Assembly (NCBI RefSeq): GCF_000004075.3
Contig: NC_026655.2
Location: 1,798,001 to 1,862,000, forward strand
From: Cucumis sativus
Taxonomy: Eukaryota; Streptophyta; Magnoliopsida; Cucurbitales; Cucurbitaceae
Length of the DNA: 64,000 nucleotides
Reading direction: 5' to 3'
The notes beneath the pieces are model-generated. The model was given only the letters and a program-made list of their open reading frames with translations. It ran no database searches and had not been told where the DNA came from. A program made the position numbers and the translations under genes. Positions 48,824 to 61,300 of this stretch are shown here, piece after piece. Every line of letters begins with the position of its first letter. The stretch's first letter is position 1.

Positions 48824-49696
48824 ATGAACTTTTCATCATCCACTACTTGGGATTCCGATATCTTCGACGTGAGTATGTTTTTCTTGTTTAATATATTGTT
48901 TTTCTTTTGAACGTGTGATCAAGAATTCTTTTAATTTTAGGTTGTTGGGAGGGATATAGGCGATGGAATTGTGAATAGAAGTTTTTTTTTTTTATGTATG
49001 TAGCTAGGAATCGTTGTTGAATTTAAAGGGGATTTTTAATTCGTGAATTCTTTAATCTTGGAAGAATTTTTATGTTATTGGGAGTTATAGGCGATGAAAT
49101 GGTAGATAGATTGTTGTTATGTATATAACAAGCAATTGGCATTGAAATTAAGGGGATGTTGGAATGTGATGTCTGAATTGTATTTTTCAATAGTTCGATA
49201 TATAGATAGCAATTGTCGTTGAATTGAATTGCATCGACTCTATTTTGAAACGTGATTTTCGAATTGTACAGTTTCAAGAAGTTGGGGTTATAGATATTAG
49301 GTTTGGTTTGTTCATCATAGACTGAACACAACATGCACTGGTTGGGACAACTATAATTTCTCTACAAGTTGGGAGATGGGAGATGGGAGAAGGAACTTTT
49401 AGATATCTCATATTTTCCAATTTTCTATTATTTTCTTTTTTTGTTAGAGATAATATGATTGATCAATTGTTCATTTGACGAAATGTAGAGCGTGAAGTTT
49501 TACATTTATTGTTTCTGTAGAATATGTTCTTATGGAGTGACAGAAGTAAGAACCTAGAACTAGTCACAAACACGATCAAAAGTTGTAAAGGACTTGGATG
49601 TGTTGATGTGTTTATCCCAATTAATGTAATTGCATCTTACAGGCGGCCATAATATTCAGACTACGTCTGACTCAAAAACTAAATAGTGGTGCCTGA
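48824..49696 (+). promoter_or_regulatory. Spliced upstream ORF of the serine-rich gene
   Basis: ATG at 48824, 15 codons to the donor GAC|GTGAGT at 48868; after the acceptor at 49642 the frame continues 17 codons and stops at 49694-49696. It gives a 32-residue uORF ending 25 bases before the main ATG at 49722. The frame of the main protein is blocked by TAA at 49680, so this ATG cannot be its start through the splice shown. It could reduce translation of the main frame. Confidence 0.5.
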
Positions 49697-49721
49697 AGAA
49701 GCAATTCAGATATCTTTATCT

Positions 49722-51257
49722 ATGGAATCTGGGCAAAAGATCGAGGCCATTGAATCAAAAACACATTCTATCAGCAGTACAAGCGGAGTTGATCATTCTA
49801 TTTCGAGCAATAAATTAGCCTCTTCTTTATCCTCAGCATCTGATTCATCCTCTGACAGCTCCTTTGAATTGATTGTAACTGGGCTCGACGGTTCCATTGG
49901 TGTTGCAAGTGATTCTTTAAAAAAGGACGAGTTGCACGTTGTAGGACGCTCGGACTCTGGATTCGTGTTTATTACTAGTGATGATGTTGGAACTCATTCT
50001 CCAAAGACTGATCTTCCTGGGACAGCCAAGATACCAAGTCAGTCGTTGTCACGGTCGTCATCGTCCTCATCTGAATCTTCCCTGCACGATCATGTGATTG
50101 AACTCCCAAAGCCTGTGGAGCCAGATTCGAAAAAAAGACTACCAGGTCTTAAACATGGTGAAACCAATAATGTTGAAAGTAGGAAAAGTATACAAACTTG
50201 TTCTTCCACCTCGTCTTCCTCGTCATCCGAATCTGAATCTAAACATAAACTTCAAAAGGGTAGAGATGTTGATAATTTATTGTCGAAAAATCCTAGCTCT
50301 CCAAGCGTGGTAAAGGACAACAGGTTGGTTACAGATTTCAGTGATGATGATGTTCCCACCAGCAATGGACAATCAGCAGTAACTCCTACCCATAGGGTAG
50401 ACTCAAGCTCGGGTTGCGAGACACCTACTCAATATCCTCAAACTCAAATGATGGATAGAGTTGAGGATCCTACTTCTCCTGCATATAGAATTCCATCTCG
50501 TGTCTTTTCAAGAACTAAATCTACAGCGCCTATGGAATGGAGTGTTGCTTCAAATGAATCATTGTTCAGCATTCAGATGGGGAACATGAGTTTTACTAGA
50601 GAACAGTTGTGTTGGCTAGGAAAATCAGGCGAGCTATGTAGGCCTGGTGAATCCACAATCGACATGTCCCAACATTTGGCTATGAAAACTTCTGATTGTG
50701 GATTGAAGAGCAAAAGTCCAAATGGTGATCTATCAGCAACTGAGGCACGAGCTGCAGAAACAATGAGGGAGGTTATACGAGAAAACTCAGAGAACCAACG
50801 AAAGGAGAGTTCAACACTAACGGAGTCGTCGTCTCAATCGGCCAGCATCTCTCATCAGTCAGAAGGAAGCACAAAATCTTTCCAGTTTCCAATGTAAGCC
50901 ACCTAAATTCTCAAATCTTTATCAACTAAAACGACAACTAATCTCCAAAACTAATTGGTTTAGTTAACTCACGAAATCTTAGAATATAATGTCACCTTTA
51001 ACGCATTTAGTTCAACAAACATATGAATGTTTTGCGGTGGAAATTGAAGATTGACAGGAGAAGGAGGAAAAAGCATTTCATTGAAGGGAGGCGACCTGGA
51101 GAAGGCGAAACAAGAAGGGAAACCAGAATCACCAGAAACACCTTCAAATCCACAAACCCCAAAAGAGAAAAATTCAGACGAATCGCCAAAAGCAACTACA
51201 AACACGGGGCAAAAGAGATGGTTTTCTTGCTTTTCTTGCTGCCCGTTCTGTAGTTAA
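49722..51257 (+). CDS. Serine-rich plant protein with Cys-rich C-terminus, function unknown
   Basis: Coding exons 49722-50893 and 51050-51257; 459 residues. A leader intron lies at 48869-49642. The start is MESGQKIEAIESK, the first ATG after an in-frame TAA at 49680. The N-terminal half is Ser/Asp-rich and mostly disordered (SSASDSSSDSS, SRSSSSSSESS). One conserved-looking island, MEWSVASNESLFSIQMGN, lies at about residues 280-297. The second exon is Lys/Glu/Pro-rich and ends WFSCFSCCPFCS, with four clustered Cys after an aromatic/basic stretch, plausibly S-acylated or metal-binding. I have a weak memory of uncharacterised plant proteins with the same island and tail, but no function. The donor CCAAT|GTAAGC and the acceptor GAAG|ATTG keep the frame (…FQFP-I-LTGEGGKS…). 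Confidence 0.8.
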
Positions 51258-53040
51258 GAAGTGTACAGGTTCATCAACGATGCCCCTCATTTCTTATGCT
51301 AACTAGGATAATCCCAACAGGATAGTTTGCACAGTTTAATTAGTTCTGTTAACAACACGAGTTTTGTTTTATTAGGCACAGTTTCTTTTTTCTCAGTTCA
51401 TGGTAACTGGCTAAACGATCTTTGGACTCTGAATCGATCTTATACGCATATTGTTTTGTGTGATATTGACAAATTTTTGGTGAAGAAATCACTGATCTGA
51501 TGAGATTAAAAAGACAGAAAAAAATAAAATGGTTCAAAGGAAGTTTGAAACTTTTCTCATTTTCTTTGGTGTGATCATGAAACATGAGAATCAGTACCCC
51601 CATTGTACTGTTTTGAAATTAATCAATGCCTATATTGTTTTTCGTTTTGAACAACTTGGGGAGTGAATTAGTATTCTTCTTCTTTTGGTTTTGCATTTGC
51701 TTGTACACAGTACAACCAATGTTTGTTTGTACTTTTTTAAAAGTTAAATGGCAAGTTCGTCTAATAGTTGGAAGAAAGTTATAATTTAAATTTATTAAAA
51801 ATTATTTGTGTTTTCTTTAAAAAAAAATGTCTATTTCCAATATTTTATTTTATCAAATTGTATAGATTATGCATTCTTTTTGTATCGTATCCAAAACTAT
51901 AGGAATCAAATTATAATTTGTAATTCATAGTTTAACATAAATTGTTTTACTTAATTGGAGTAGTGCTCGTTCTCTTTTTAAAAGGGTTTATTTCTCACTT
52001 TCAAGTGTATCATTCAAAGCTAAAATTAATATCGACTATATGAAAATCTATAACTTTTAGACAACGTTCATAATCAAGCAAGAGTATTGTTTGAGCAATT
52101 GATTAAATAAAGCATAAAAATTCATATTAGGATTATAGAAAATCAAACATAAAGTGTCTAAAACTTACTAAAATATCTAACTTTCAATTTAATACGATAT
52201 ATTGCGATTTAAATTAATAAAATTAAAAATTTAAAGTTAAATTTGATACAAATTAAAGTAATCGAAATATATTTTTAATTATAAATAAATATTGTATTAG
52301 ACAATTCTATCAAATTCTATTATTTCTAGAGTATAACGAGTAGAAGATTTGAATCATAAAACCTGTTATCGTTTTAGATTTTTATTATACAACAAATGGA
52401 GGAAGAAAATGAAACATTCAACCTCCAAATTTATAATAAATCTAAGTTGAGAATGAACAATCTTACATATTTATAAAACATATTAATTCCAAATGTGAGT
52501 TACATTTGTAAGGATAAATTTAGAAATAGATCATCATATGATTACTCACAATTATTATGTTAAATTTACATTATGCAAAAAAAGAATTGATATTGGGTAT
52601 TTTTAAGAAAGTAATTAATCATAAATATTCCAACGCAAGAATTTAAGAACCGAAAAAACCGGCTCAAGGCCGGGCGGCCGCGGGGAGGGGTACTTTCGGA
52701 AAGCAAAAAATAGGAAAGGGCAAAACCGTAACTTAACATACACAGCCGCGAAAACCGATTGAAGCCCGCCAAAAGAAATTCGGAAGTTTAGGAAAAAAGT
52801 AAAAATCTGAAAAGAAACCATTTTGCCGCGAAACCGACGAACCATTTTCTCTGTTTCAGAAATCCAAATACTAAATTTCCCGCTTCAATCATCCAATACA
52901 AAGCCCTCAAATCCCCTTCTTCTTCCCCTTCACTCTTCATCTCTTCTTCTCCATTCACTTGCCGGATCTCTCTCTCTCTCTCTCTCGCTTTCTCTTAGTT
53001 CTCACTTGCTTTTTTATTTCACGTACTCTACTCTCGTGCA
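51258..53040. other. Intergenic region and RPA1A promoter
   Basis: 3' flank of the serine-rich gene, then AT-rich DNA with no gene, then from about 52650 a GC-richer promoter and leader for the RPA1A gene. It contains E2F-like sites at 52764-52775, 52822-52829 and 52876-52883 and a (CT)n run at about 52967-52986. Confidence 0.6.
52764..52883. promoter_or_regulatory. Cluster of three E2F-like sites upstream of RPA1A
   Basis: TTTCCCGC (52876-52883) and TTTGCCGC (52822-52829) both fit TTTSSCGC on the plus strand. The complement of 52764-52775 reads CTTTTGGCGGGC. They lie 158 to 277 bp before the ATG of a replication gene. E2F control of replication genes at G1/S is well known in plants, so function is likely but inferred. 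Confidence 0.6.
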
Positions 53041-56000
53041 ATGGCGAGCGCACCAACTGCTGGCGGAATATCAAAGGTTTTGTCCAATCCATCACCGGAC
53101 TCCCCCTCCGATGTCCCCGATGTTGTGGTTCAGGTCATTGATCTTAAGGCGACGGGAAATCGCTACATGTGAGTTTCCGTTCACTAATAACTCTGATTAG
53201 TACTCTGTTTTTGTGTATATTTGCTTGCAATGTGTGAGGTTCGCTTTTGGCTTTGACCTAAGTCTGATGAAGTTCTTATTTAGACGATTTGAAAATGAAA
53301 GTATGGTTTGGATCTTAGTGTTTGGGTTGTTTGTTATATATTCTGCTTATGGTTTTGATTTTGCAGCTCAGGGTATGTGAGTTTTCTTTTGCTCTGAATT
53401 TTGATTTATACTTTGTCGTCATGTATGTTTGCTCACACTGTGTGAGATTCACTTTTGGTTCTGGCCTAAGTTTGGTGAAGTTCTTGTTTAGATGACTGGA
53501 AGTTGAAAGTATGGTTTAAATCTTTGTGACTGTGTTGTTTGTAATATAGAGTGTTTATGGCTTTGAATTTGTAGCCTAGGTCACGTGAGTTTTCTTTCAT
53601 TAAGAACTCTGATTAGTACTCTGTTATGCATATTTGCTCGCACTGTGTGAGGTTCGCCTTTGGGTTTGACCTAAGATTGGTGAAGATCTTATTTAGATGA
53701 CTGGAAGTTGAAGCTATGATTTAGATCTTAGTGATTGTGTTGCTTGTGATATAGGGTGTTTATGGTTTTGAATTTGCATCCTAGCGTGTATACTGATTGG
53801 CCTGCAATATGATTTTTGTTTGTTTGAAATAGTTGACGATTTAAAGATGGGTGAGGTTTCTGTTGTTTTAAATGAAGATTTAAAGGCTATACTGACTAAT
53901 TTCTTTTTGCTTCACATTCAGGTTTACTGCTAGTGACGGTGTCATGAAGCTTAAAGCTATTCTTCCATCGAATTTGACTTCTGACGTCATTTCTGGAAAC
54001 ATTCAAAATTTGGGGCTTATTCGCATTCTTGACTACTCTCTCAATGATATTCCAAACAAGTCAGAAAAGTGAGTATAATCAATCAAAATTTGTATAATAA
54101 ACTCGTGTTAGATACCTGATACTAGAAAGCGTTCCTCTAGTTAATTTTCTTTTGGTTCTGTTTTGTAACAAGTGATGCTTTTCTTAATATTAGGTATTTA
54201 ATCGTGACAAAATGTGAGGTGGTTTCTCCTGCTCTAGAAAAGGAGGTAAAAACTGAGGTTAAGACAGAGGAAGCAGGTACTATTTTAAAACCGAAGGTAG
54301 AGCTTGACGATAAGAGCACATTTAACAATGGTTCTGGTATTATTCTGAAACCAAAGCAAGAATTGGTTGCTAAATCAGCTGCTCAGATTGTACACGAGCA
54401 GCGTATGAAGTGAGTACGCTATATTTGAAAAAGGATTTATTGGACTTTGTTATCAAGTTCCTAGACTTTTTGTGATAATATATATTTAAATGCTTCTGTT
54501 TTTCAATGTGCAGCATGGCACCAGCTGCCCGGATGTCCATGACAAGGCGAGTTCAGCCCCTTGTCTACTTAAACCCTTACCTGGGAGATTGGACCATCAA
54601 AGTTCGTGTTACTGACAAGGGAAACCTGCGTACATACAAAAATGCTCAAGGAGAAGGTTGTGTTTTCAATGTGGTGTTGACAGATGAAGATGTAAGCTAA
54701 CTGCTGCTTTGTTGAAGTCTTGGTATTTTTTTACTGAAACAATAGCATTTTCTAGTCTCATGTTGATATCCATGTGAACTAACTTGGTTCTTCTGGTTCA
54801 GGGTACACAAATACAGGCAACGATGTTCAATGATGCTGCAAGGAAGTTCTATGAAAAGTTTTCCCTCGGCAAAGTCTATTATGTTTCCAGGGGAACTTTG
54901 AAAGTTGCCAATAAGAAATTCAAGACAGTTCAAAATGATTATGAAATGACTTTGAATGTGAATTCTCAAGTAGACGAGGTCAGCAATGAAGCTGCTTTTG
55001 TTCCTGAAACAAAATATAATTTTGTCAAGATTGATATGTTAGGTCCTCACGTGAATGGAAGAGATCTCGTTGGTAAGAATCCAGCCCTAGCCTAAATAAT
55101 TTATCCTCGCATGATTTTATTTTATTTTTTCACTTAGAAGGTTCACATGTGTTTTTGCGACTGCCAGATGTAATTGGAGTTGTTCAAAATGTTTCTTCTA
55201 CAATGAGCATTCGAAGAAAAATCAACAATGAGACAGCTCCAAAACGTGATGTAACCATTGCTGATGAAACGTGAGTAGATATTTTCTATTGATGAAAATG
55301 AGAATTGTTGTCTATTTAATTAATTCATATTAACGTTGTGAGTATTAAATCGCAGGAAGAAGACAGTTGTGATATCTTTGTGGAATGATCTTGCAACCAC
55401 TGTGGGGCAGGAGTTGCTTGACATTGCCGACCAATCTCCTATAATCGCATTGAAATATCTTAGAGTTGGAGACTTTCAAGGTACTGCTAAAATTGAAGTG
55501 GGAACTCATGTCTTCTGTGGCGAGGTGCCTACATGTACTTAACATATTATTTGCTTCCAATTTCAGGTGTATCTTTGTCGACAATAAGCAGGAGCTCAAT
55601 TACAATAAACCCAGACATAAAGGAAGCACATGATTTGAGATCATGGTATGGTTACAAAGTACAAATGGTGTTACTACCGTAACATTATTTACTCTAGTTG
55701 TAATCATTCTATTATATGCTTACAGGTATGACTCTGAAGGTAAAGCCGTATCCATGTCTTCTGTAAGCTCCGGCCTGAGCCCATCAACCAAGAGCGGTTC
55801 TAGGTCCATGTACTCTGACCGGATTTCCTTATCTCATATACTCGAAAACAAATCTTTGGGAGAAGAAAAGGTAACATATAATCTTCAAAATAAAGAAAGT
55901 GAAAATTCTATGTAGAACAAAACTACTAAATGCATGGTTTAAGAATTCTATGCCAAAAAATAACATGAAGTTATTGTCTCCACAGCCCACGTTCTTTAGC

Positions 56001-56557
56001 ATTAGAGCATATGTCAGCTTTATCAAACCCGATCAAACAATGTGGTATCGTGCTTGCAAAACATGCAACAAGAAGGTGACTGAAGCCATCGGATCTGGAT
56101 ATTGGTGTGACAATTGCCAGAAAAACGATGAAGAATGCAGTTTAAGGTACATAATGGTTGTGAGAGTATCTGATGCAAGTGGTGAAGCTTGGGTCTCTAC
56201 ATTCAACGAAGAAGCAGAGAGAATTATGGGATGCTCTGCTGATGAACTTGATCAGCTCAAATCGCAGGTAAACAAACCATACAACACAATCAACTTTGTT
56301 GAAAACTAGAAAGAAAAAAAGCAAGTAGGTTGATCTATACATCATATTTTCATTTTCAGATTGGTGAGGAGAATTCATATCAACTTAAACTCAAAGAAGC
56401 CACATGGGTTCCCCACTTGTTTCGAGTTAGCGTTTCTCAGAACGAATACAACAATGAGAAGAGACAAAGGATCACCGTCAGGTCAGTTGCTCCAGTTGAT
56501 TTTGCTGCTGAGTCCAGATTTTTGCTAGAAGAGATAGCAAAAATGAAAGCTTCGTAA
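53041..56557 (+). CDS. RPA1A: Replication protein A 70-kDa subunit (RPA1A type)
   Basis: Large subunit of the nuclear single-strand DNA-binding heterotrimer RPA used in replication, recombination and repair. Exons: 53041-53168, 53922-54068, 54194-54409, 54514-54691, 54802-55072, 55168-55270, 55356-55480, 55567-55645, 55726-55870, 55986-56267, 56360-56557; 623 residues, normal for the family. An N-terminal OB fold (about 5-115) is followed by a Lys/Glu linker. DNA-binding OB folds A and B (about 180-410) include PLVYLNPYLGDWTIKVRV and KYNFVKI. The C-terminal OB fold has a C4 zinc ribbon at Cys488, Cys491, Cys505 and Cys508 (CKTCNKK…YWCDNC). The start MASAPTAGG is the first ATG after a CT-rich leader. 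Intron 1 holds a three-copy 208-bp repeat. Confidence 0.95.
53169..53792. repeat. Three-copy 208-bp tandem repeat in RPA1A intron 1
   Basis: Copies start at 53169, 53377 and 53585, each opening with 'gtgagttt' and continuing with 'tgtgaggttcgctttt' and 'gacctaag' type words. The first start coincides with the true splice donor, so the repeat unit began at the exon 1 boundary. Copies are diverged (perhaps 75-85% alike by eye) yet the spacing is exactly 208 bp twice. Confidence 0.85.
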
Positions 56558-58361
56558 AAAGAGTTCATGACAAACCCATGACTATCTTAATTAACTTTAG
56601 GACTTTAGTAGAAAATGTAAATTAAAGCATCAATTTAACATCCTTTTTTTTTTGTTGGTAGTAGAGACCTTGGGGAATGTTTTTATTTACCATATCATGT
56701 TTTTTTGCTTATACTACAACTATTTTACATCTTATGGTGTATATGGATGCTTTTAGTGCATAGAAGCTTAGTTATGGTTCATTCACTATAAACATTATTT
56801 CTAGAAATGATGTGCAGGTTTTCACACTTTTCTTTTTTCTATATACACTAATGGTTTAGGATTGATTGTTAGATTTGCAATTACCTTTAAGAATAATGGT
56901 TGGTAATTGTGAGAGATTCTTATTGATAAAGTTCAAATCCCTATTTATATGAGATTCATTCGATGAGAGAAAATTTTCTCTTGTTTAATTGTAGAGCACA
57001 AACCAATAGAGATTATTGTGCTCTTGTTCTCTATTAGACTATGCAAAATCAAAGTAGCTTGGTTTTTTACGTTAATAAGATTTTCTTCAAAGAACTTTGT
57101 GATTGATACAAGGGAGGAGTCGGTTGAGTCTTATTTGCGTTGCAAGTCAATACCAACATTCCAATATGGAGGAGTCGGTGGGGAAAATATATGAAGTATT
57201 TATAAGAGTTAATTATGCCCTATTGCAATTACAAGGGAGAAAAATAATCTAAGGTTTAAAAAATTTTCGAAGCACGACGTTTTGTTATCAATTGTGTGAA
57301 AGCTTATTGCCCTCATGTAAGTCTCGTCCCTTCCTCTTGCTTTTGGTTTCTCTTCGTTGATTGAATAATTTCATTTTTCACTTGTTTTTGTTTGAACTTT
57401 GGCTTCCTCTCGAGTCTCTCTCACTCACTTCTTCCTTTTGCACTGATTCACTCCAACTTTCATCTTTGATTCGAGAGAAGAACACAACTTGTAGAAAATG
57501 CAAAGTTGCACAAGACAGAAGTCCTTAATTTAAAAAATTAGTGCAAATCATGAGGGAGAAACCAAGATATAGAAGAAAGAATCAAGATGATTTATAACAT
57601 TTCACAAAGAAGCGAAGTAAGCAAAACTGAAAAACGTTTGTTGTTATAAACTAAGTTGAACTTCATTTGTGCCAGCCATCCTCAATTCTAACCCAACCCA
57701 AGTTCCAAAAAACAATTTGGAGAATAGTTTGGTAACAATTATTCAACTCAAAGATGACCCGTTAGTCATGCAGTTAGATTTCTTTCTCCTCTATTACTAC
57801 TAATAAATTAGATGCAAGGAAGAAAAAGGCAGCCAACTTCAATTTAAAACTATTTTCCAAGTACTCTATTAGGAAGCACTGAAAATAGGCAAAATCACAA
57901 AAACATAGAGATCAAAACGAGCTAAGAAGAGAAAAATACATCCTTACAAGAGAATCACTTAACAAGAGAACTTAAGAGAGAGAGATTACCCCAAAATAAT
58001 AGTAATAACAATATAGCAAAAAGATGTTGCGTCAAAACAGCTTTTAACGTCGTACAGCTTTATGAAGCGTTAAGGGGTAAAAAAATATATATATAAATCA
58101 AAAACTATCTTCTCACATAAAAATGTAAAAATGACTAATAATTGGTGAAGGAATGTACCTTCAGTTTCTTCTACCGCATTTTTAATTATCCTACCATTTC
58201 CCCAACCAAACCCCAAACAGCCCACATCAAAAGTGGCTAAAATTCCAAAAACTAACAAAAAAGAGAGAGAGAGAGAGAAAAAAAAAAGGATGTGGTAGAG
58301 CTCATTCTCAATTTTACTGTCAAAAAAATTGTCAACGTATCTCTTCTTCCTTTTGAACTGT
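56558..58361. other. Convergent intergenic region
   Basis: 3' flanks of RPA1A (plus) and the G3BP-like gene (minus). No gene supported. A purine-rich (GA)n-A tract at about 58262-58290 probably lies in the G3BP 3' UTR. Confidence 0.55.
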
Positions 58362-61300
58362 TCAGCCAGAAACGGCAGTGCGGTTTGCTCCACCCTGACG
58401 ACCTCCTCCCCTTCCGCCTCCGTTTTGGTTAGCTCGCTGATAGCCTCCTTCCCCATTGCGTCCAGTTGAACCCCGAGGTCGTCCGGAGAACTCTCCCTGG
58501 TTTCTGAATTCGTTTCTACCGTAGCCTCCTCTCCCACCACCATAATTTCCTCTTGCCCTGAAACTATCATTGCGGAAACCACCTCCTCTTCCTGTAGAGA
58601 ATCGCCCTCTGCCACTTCCGCTAACTGCATAAGATCAATTAATTGACACGATCAGCTCTTGTATCAACTGGTTAAGGAATCCAAAAGTTCCTCCACTTGT
58701 AAAACTCATATGCATAGCCTTTTAAAGTAGCCAGCATACTCTTAGCCTATCATCAAGTAAACGTAAAATGCCAACTCACCTCGAGTAGTAGTCCTCTTCT
58801 CCTCGACAACAGCTTGACAATCACCAATTGTTAATGGGGAAGCCTGATTTTATTGAATTAAAAACTAATCAATACAGCAATTTCAAATCCCATGACTAAA
58901 CAGTATTATCAAATGAAAGGGGAAACAAAAAACATTTAAGTAGGCAAACAATCATTCCCATTACTAAACAAGCAAAGAGTTAAGGAACACACAATAAACT
59001 GAAAATCCTAATGGGCGCGATTTCAGAACAACAAAGGTGCTTTTTTCTTTTAAAAGAATGAATTAGTAGATGTAAACATCACTGCCTACCAAACTTGTAG
59101 GCCAACTTCAAAATTTAAAATTATTGTCAAGCCATACCCTACAACACCTGTACAACAAAAAACCGCAAGAATTTCATCATAAACAAGCAACTAAAAGTGA
59201 GTTGGAATTGGGACATATGATCTCCTGGTTAAATCAAAAGTATTTCACTACTCTCTAGTCCCCACCCCTAGTTATAATAATAAACCTTATTATTTCCATG
59301 CCAATTTTTTTTGAAAAGAAAACACAGGAGAAAATTGAGTCGATCAAAGGTCAAATAAAGAAGTGAGTATCTTGATTCTTAAGAGTTAAAAACCAGGTAG
59401 ACAATCTCCAAGGCTGGAACAAAACCAGCTCACAAATATAAATAAGATGGGCATAGCAGTGGCTCCACTGCTTACTGTTTTCTTCCCAAATACAAATCTA
59501 TAGATGGCACAAACTTCTAGCTATTTCCATTACTTTTCAGTTGAATTGCATGAAATGGATTATGATTTAAGGAACTTGTATAGAACAAGGGTCAGTCAAA
59601 TGGGATACACTAGTGAAGGAACACATGTAGAAATCTTTTTCAGTGAAGCATTCAACTAAAACTACAAACCACAAATTGAAAACATTGTAGATACTATGCT
59701 AGAAAAGAAAAAACCACACAAAATATTGATCTTGTAAAAGGAAGGAAATAAGTGGAATTTATACAAATATTGATTTTTTTAATACTTAAAATAACATCCC
59801 CAATTCTCTGAAGGCTGAAAATCAGTTCAAACGAGCTTTGGGATCAATAGAATGAATAAAAGATATCACAAGGTGGTGAAAAAAAATGAAAAAGGTCTAC
59901 AAGGAATTAATGTTAAGGAGAACTCCTTTGTACTCGATGAACATCAAATATTAGGCACCAGAGACACATAAGATGGTCAAGGGAAAACAACAATGAAATG
60001 GGACAGAGGACGCATAGTGTGAGCAAATAGATCATCCAATACTCTAGAGTGACAGTGGTAGCAAGGAGGATAGCAAAGAAACAAGCAAGATCACATACAA
60101 TTTTTAGAGAACTATTTTTTAAGAGGCTAAAGGAATCTATGGACTTACACTTTTGATAGAAGGAGTGAGGCATACGCCTCAATTTTAATTGATAACGCAA
60201 GACATATAACTAACATAACAGTTAAAGATGTATCAACTGCCACTTTAAGCAAAATCTCTAAGAAATCTATGAAAGCATTGCATCACTCATAGGATCAACC
60301 CATTTTATAATTTTATTCATTCAATGTTTTTAAAGCCAAAGTAGAAAAAGTAGTAGTAGTTCAAATTGTCACAACCATTATATAATCCAAGAATGAAATA
60401 AAAGCCATTATGTTATTCGAGAATGAAAAAAATTCATTGTATTATTTAAGACTGGAAATTTAATATTATTCTTCTTATCTTTGCACAAGGCAAAGCCAAT
60501 GTGTTAGACTCAAGCCTCTAATGGTTCAAAGAATGTGTAAGGCTTAAGTCTAAAGTTTAGAGTCATGCCTAACACATTGAGAGTAACAAGTATCTGTAGG
60601 GTACACAACCCTCATGATACAGCATAAACTCCTAAAGGCCAGAGGTACAATACTACCAATTCAACGCCATCCCAATATAGTGATTTACTAGGAAAAATAG
60701 ATCAGGTTAATCCCACGTCCAATTCCCAACTAAGAAGAAATTCCATCCAATTTTCCCAATCAAATAAAACTATAATCATACAATATGATCTGTAATATAA
60801 TCTAAATAAACAAAATGTGTTAAACAACCCATAGCAAACAATATGCTTCATCAACAGGCATAGAGAAGGATGCTCGATGAGCTACATATAAAACAATTTC
60901 AAGACTGCAATAGAAAGGTTAAGGTGCACTGTAATCTTTGTTACCTCAAGTGCACCATGCACAGAGCTCAATTGCTCAAACTCAACAAATCCAAAACAGA
61001 ATCCTTGCTGCAGGAACAAGAAAGAAAATGTTAATATGATAAAGAAAACAGAAATCGGGTTGGAACAAAATAAAAGACATCCTACAAGAAGAGGACCTTA
61101 TTACTCCTAACTTGGATACCATCACGCTTAATTGGTCCAAATTTCTTAAACTCTTCTTCAAGGTGGTCAACAGTGGCGTCAAATGGCAAGTTCCTTACAT
61201 ATATGGAGTGACCTTCGGCTGAAATGGATATTATCAAAATATTACATTTCAAAATAAATGGAAGTATGCTACCATGAAACATGAAAAATAAAAATCTAAG

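Noticed and set aside
48824-48868. ATG at 48824 as the start of the serine-rich protein
   Set aside because: After splicing to 49643 the frame stops at 49696, and the main frame has a TAA at 49680; it is better read as a uORF.
57100-57200. Possible LTR around repeated 'ggaggagtcggt' words
   Set aside because: No paired TG...CA ends or target duplication could be found.
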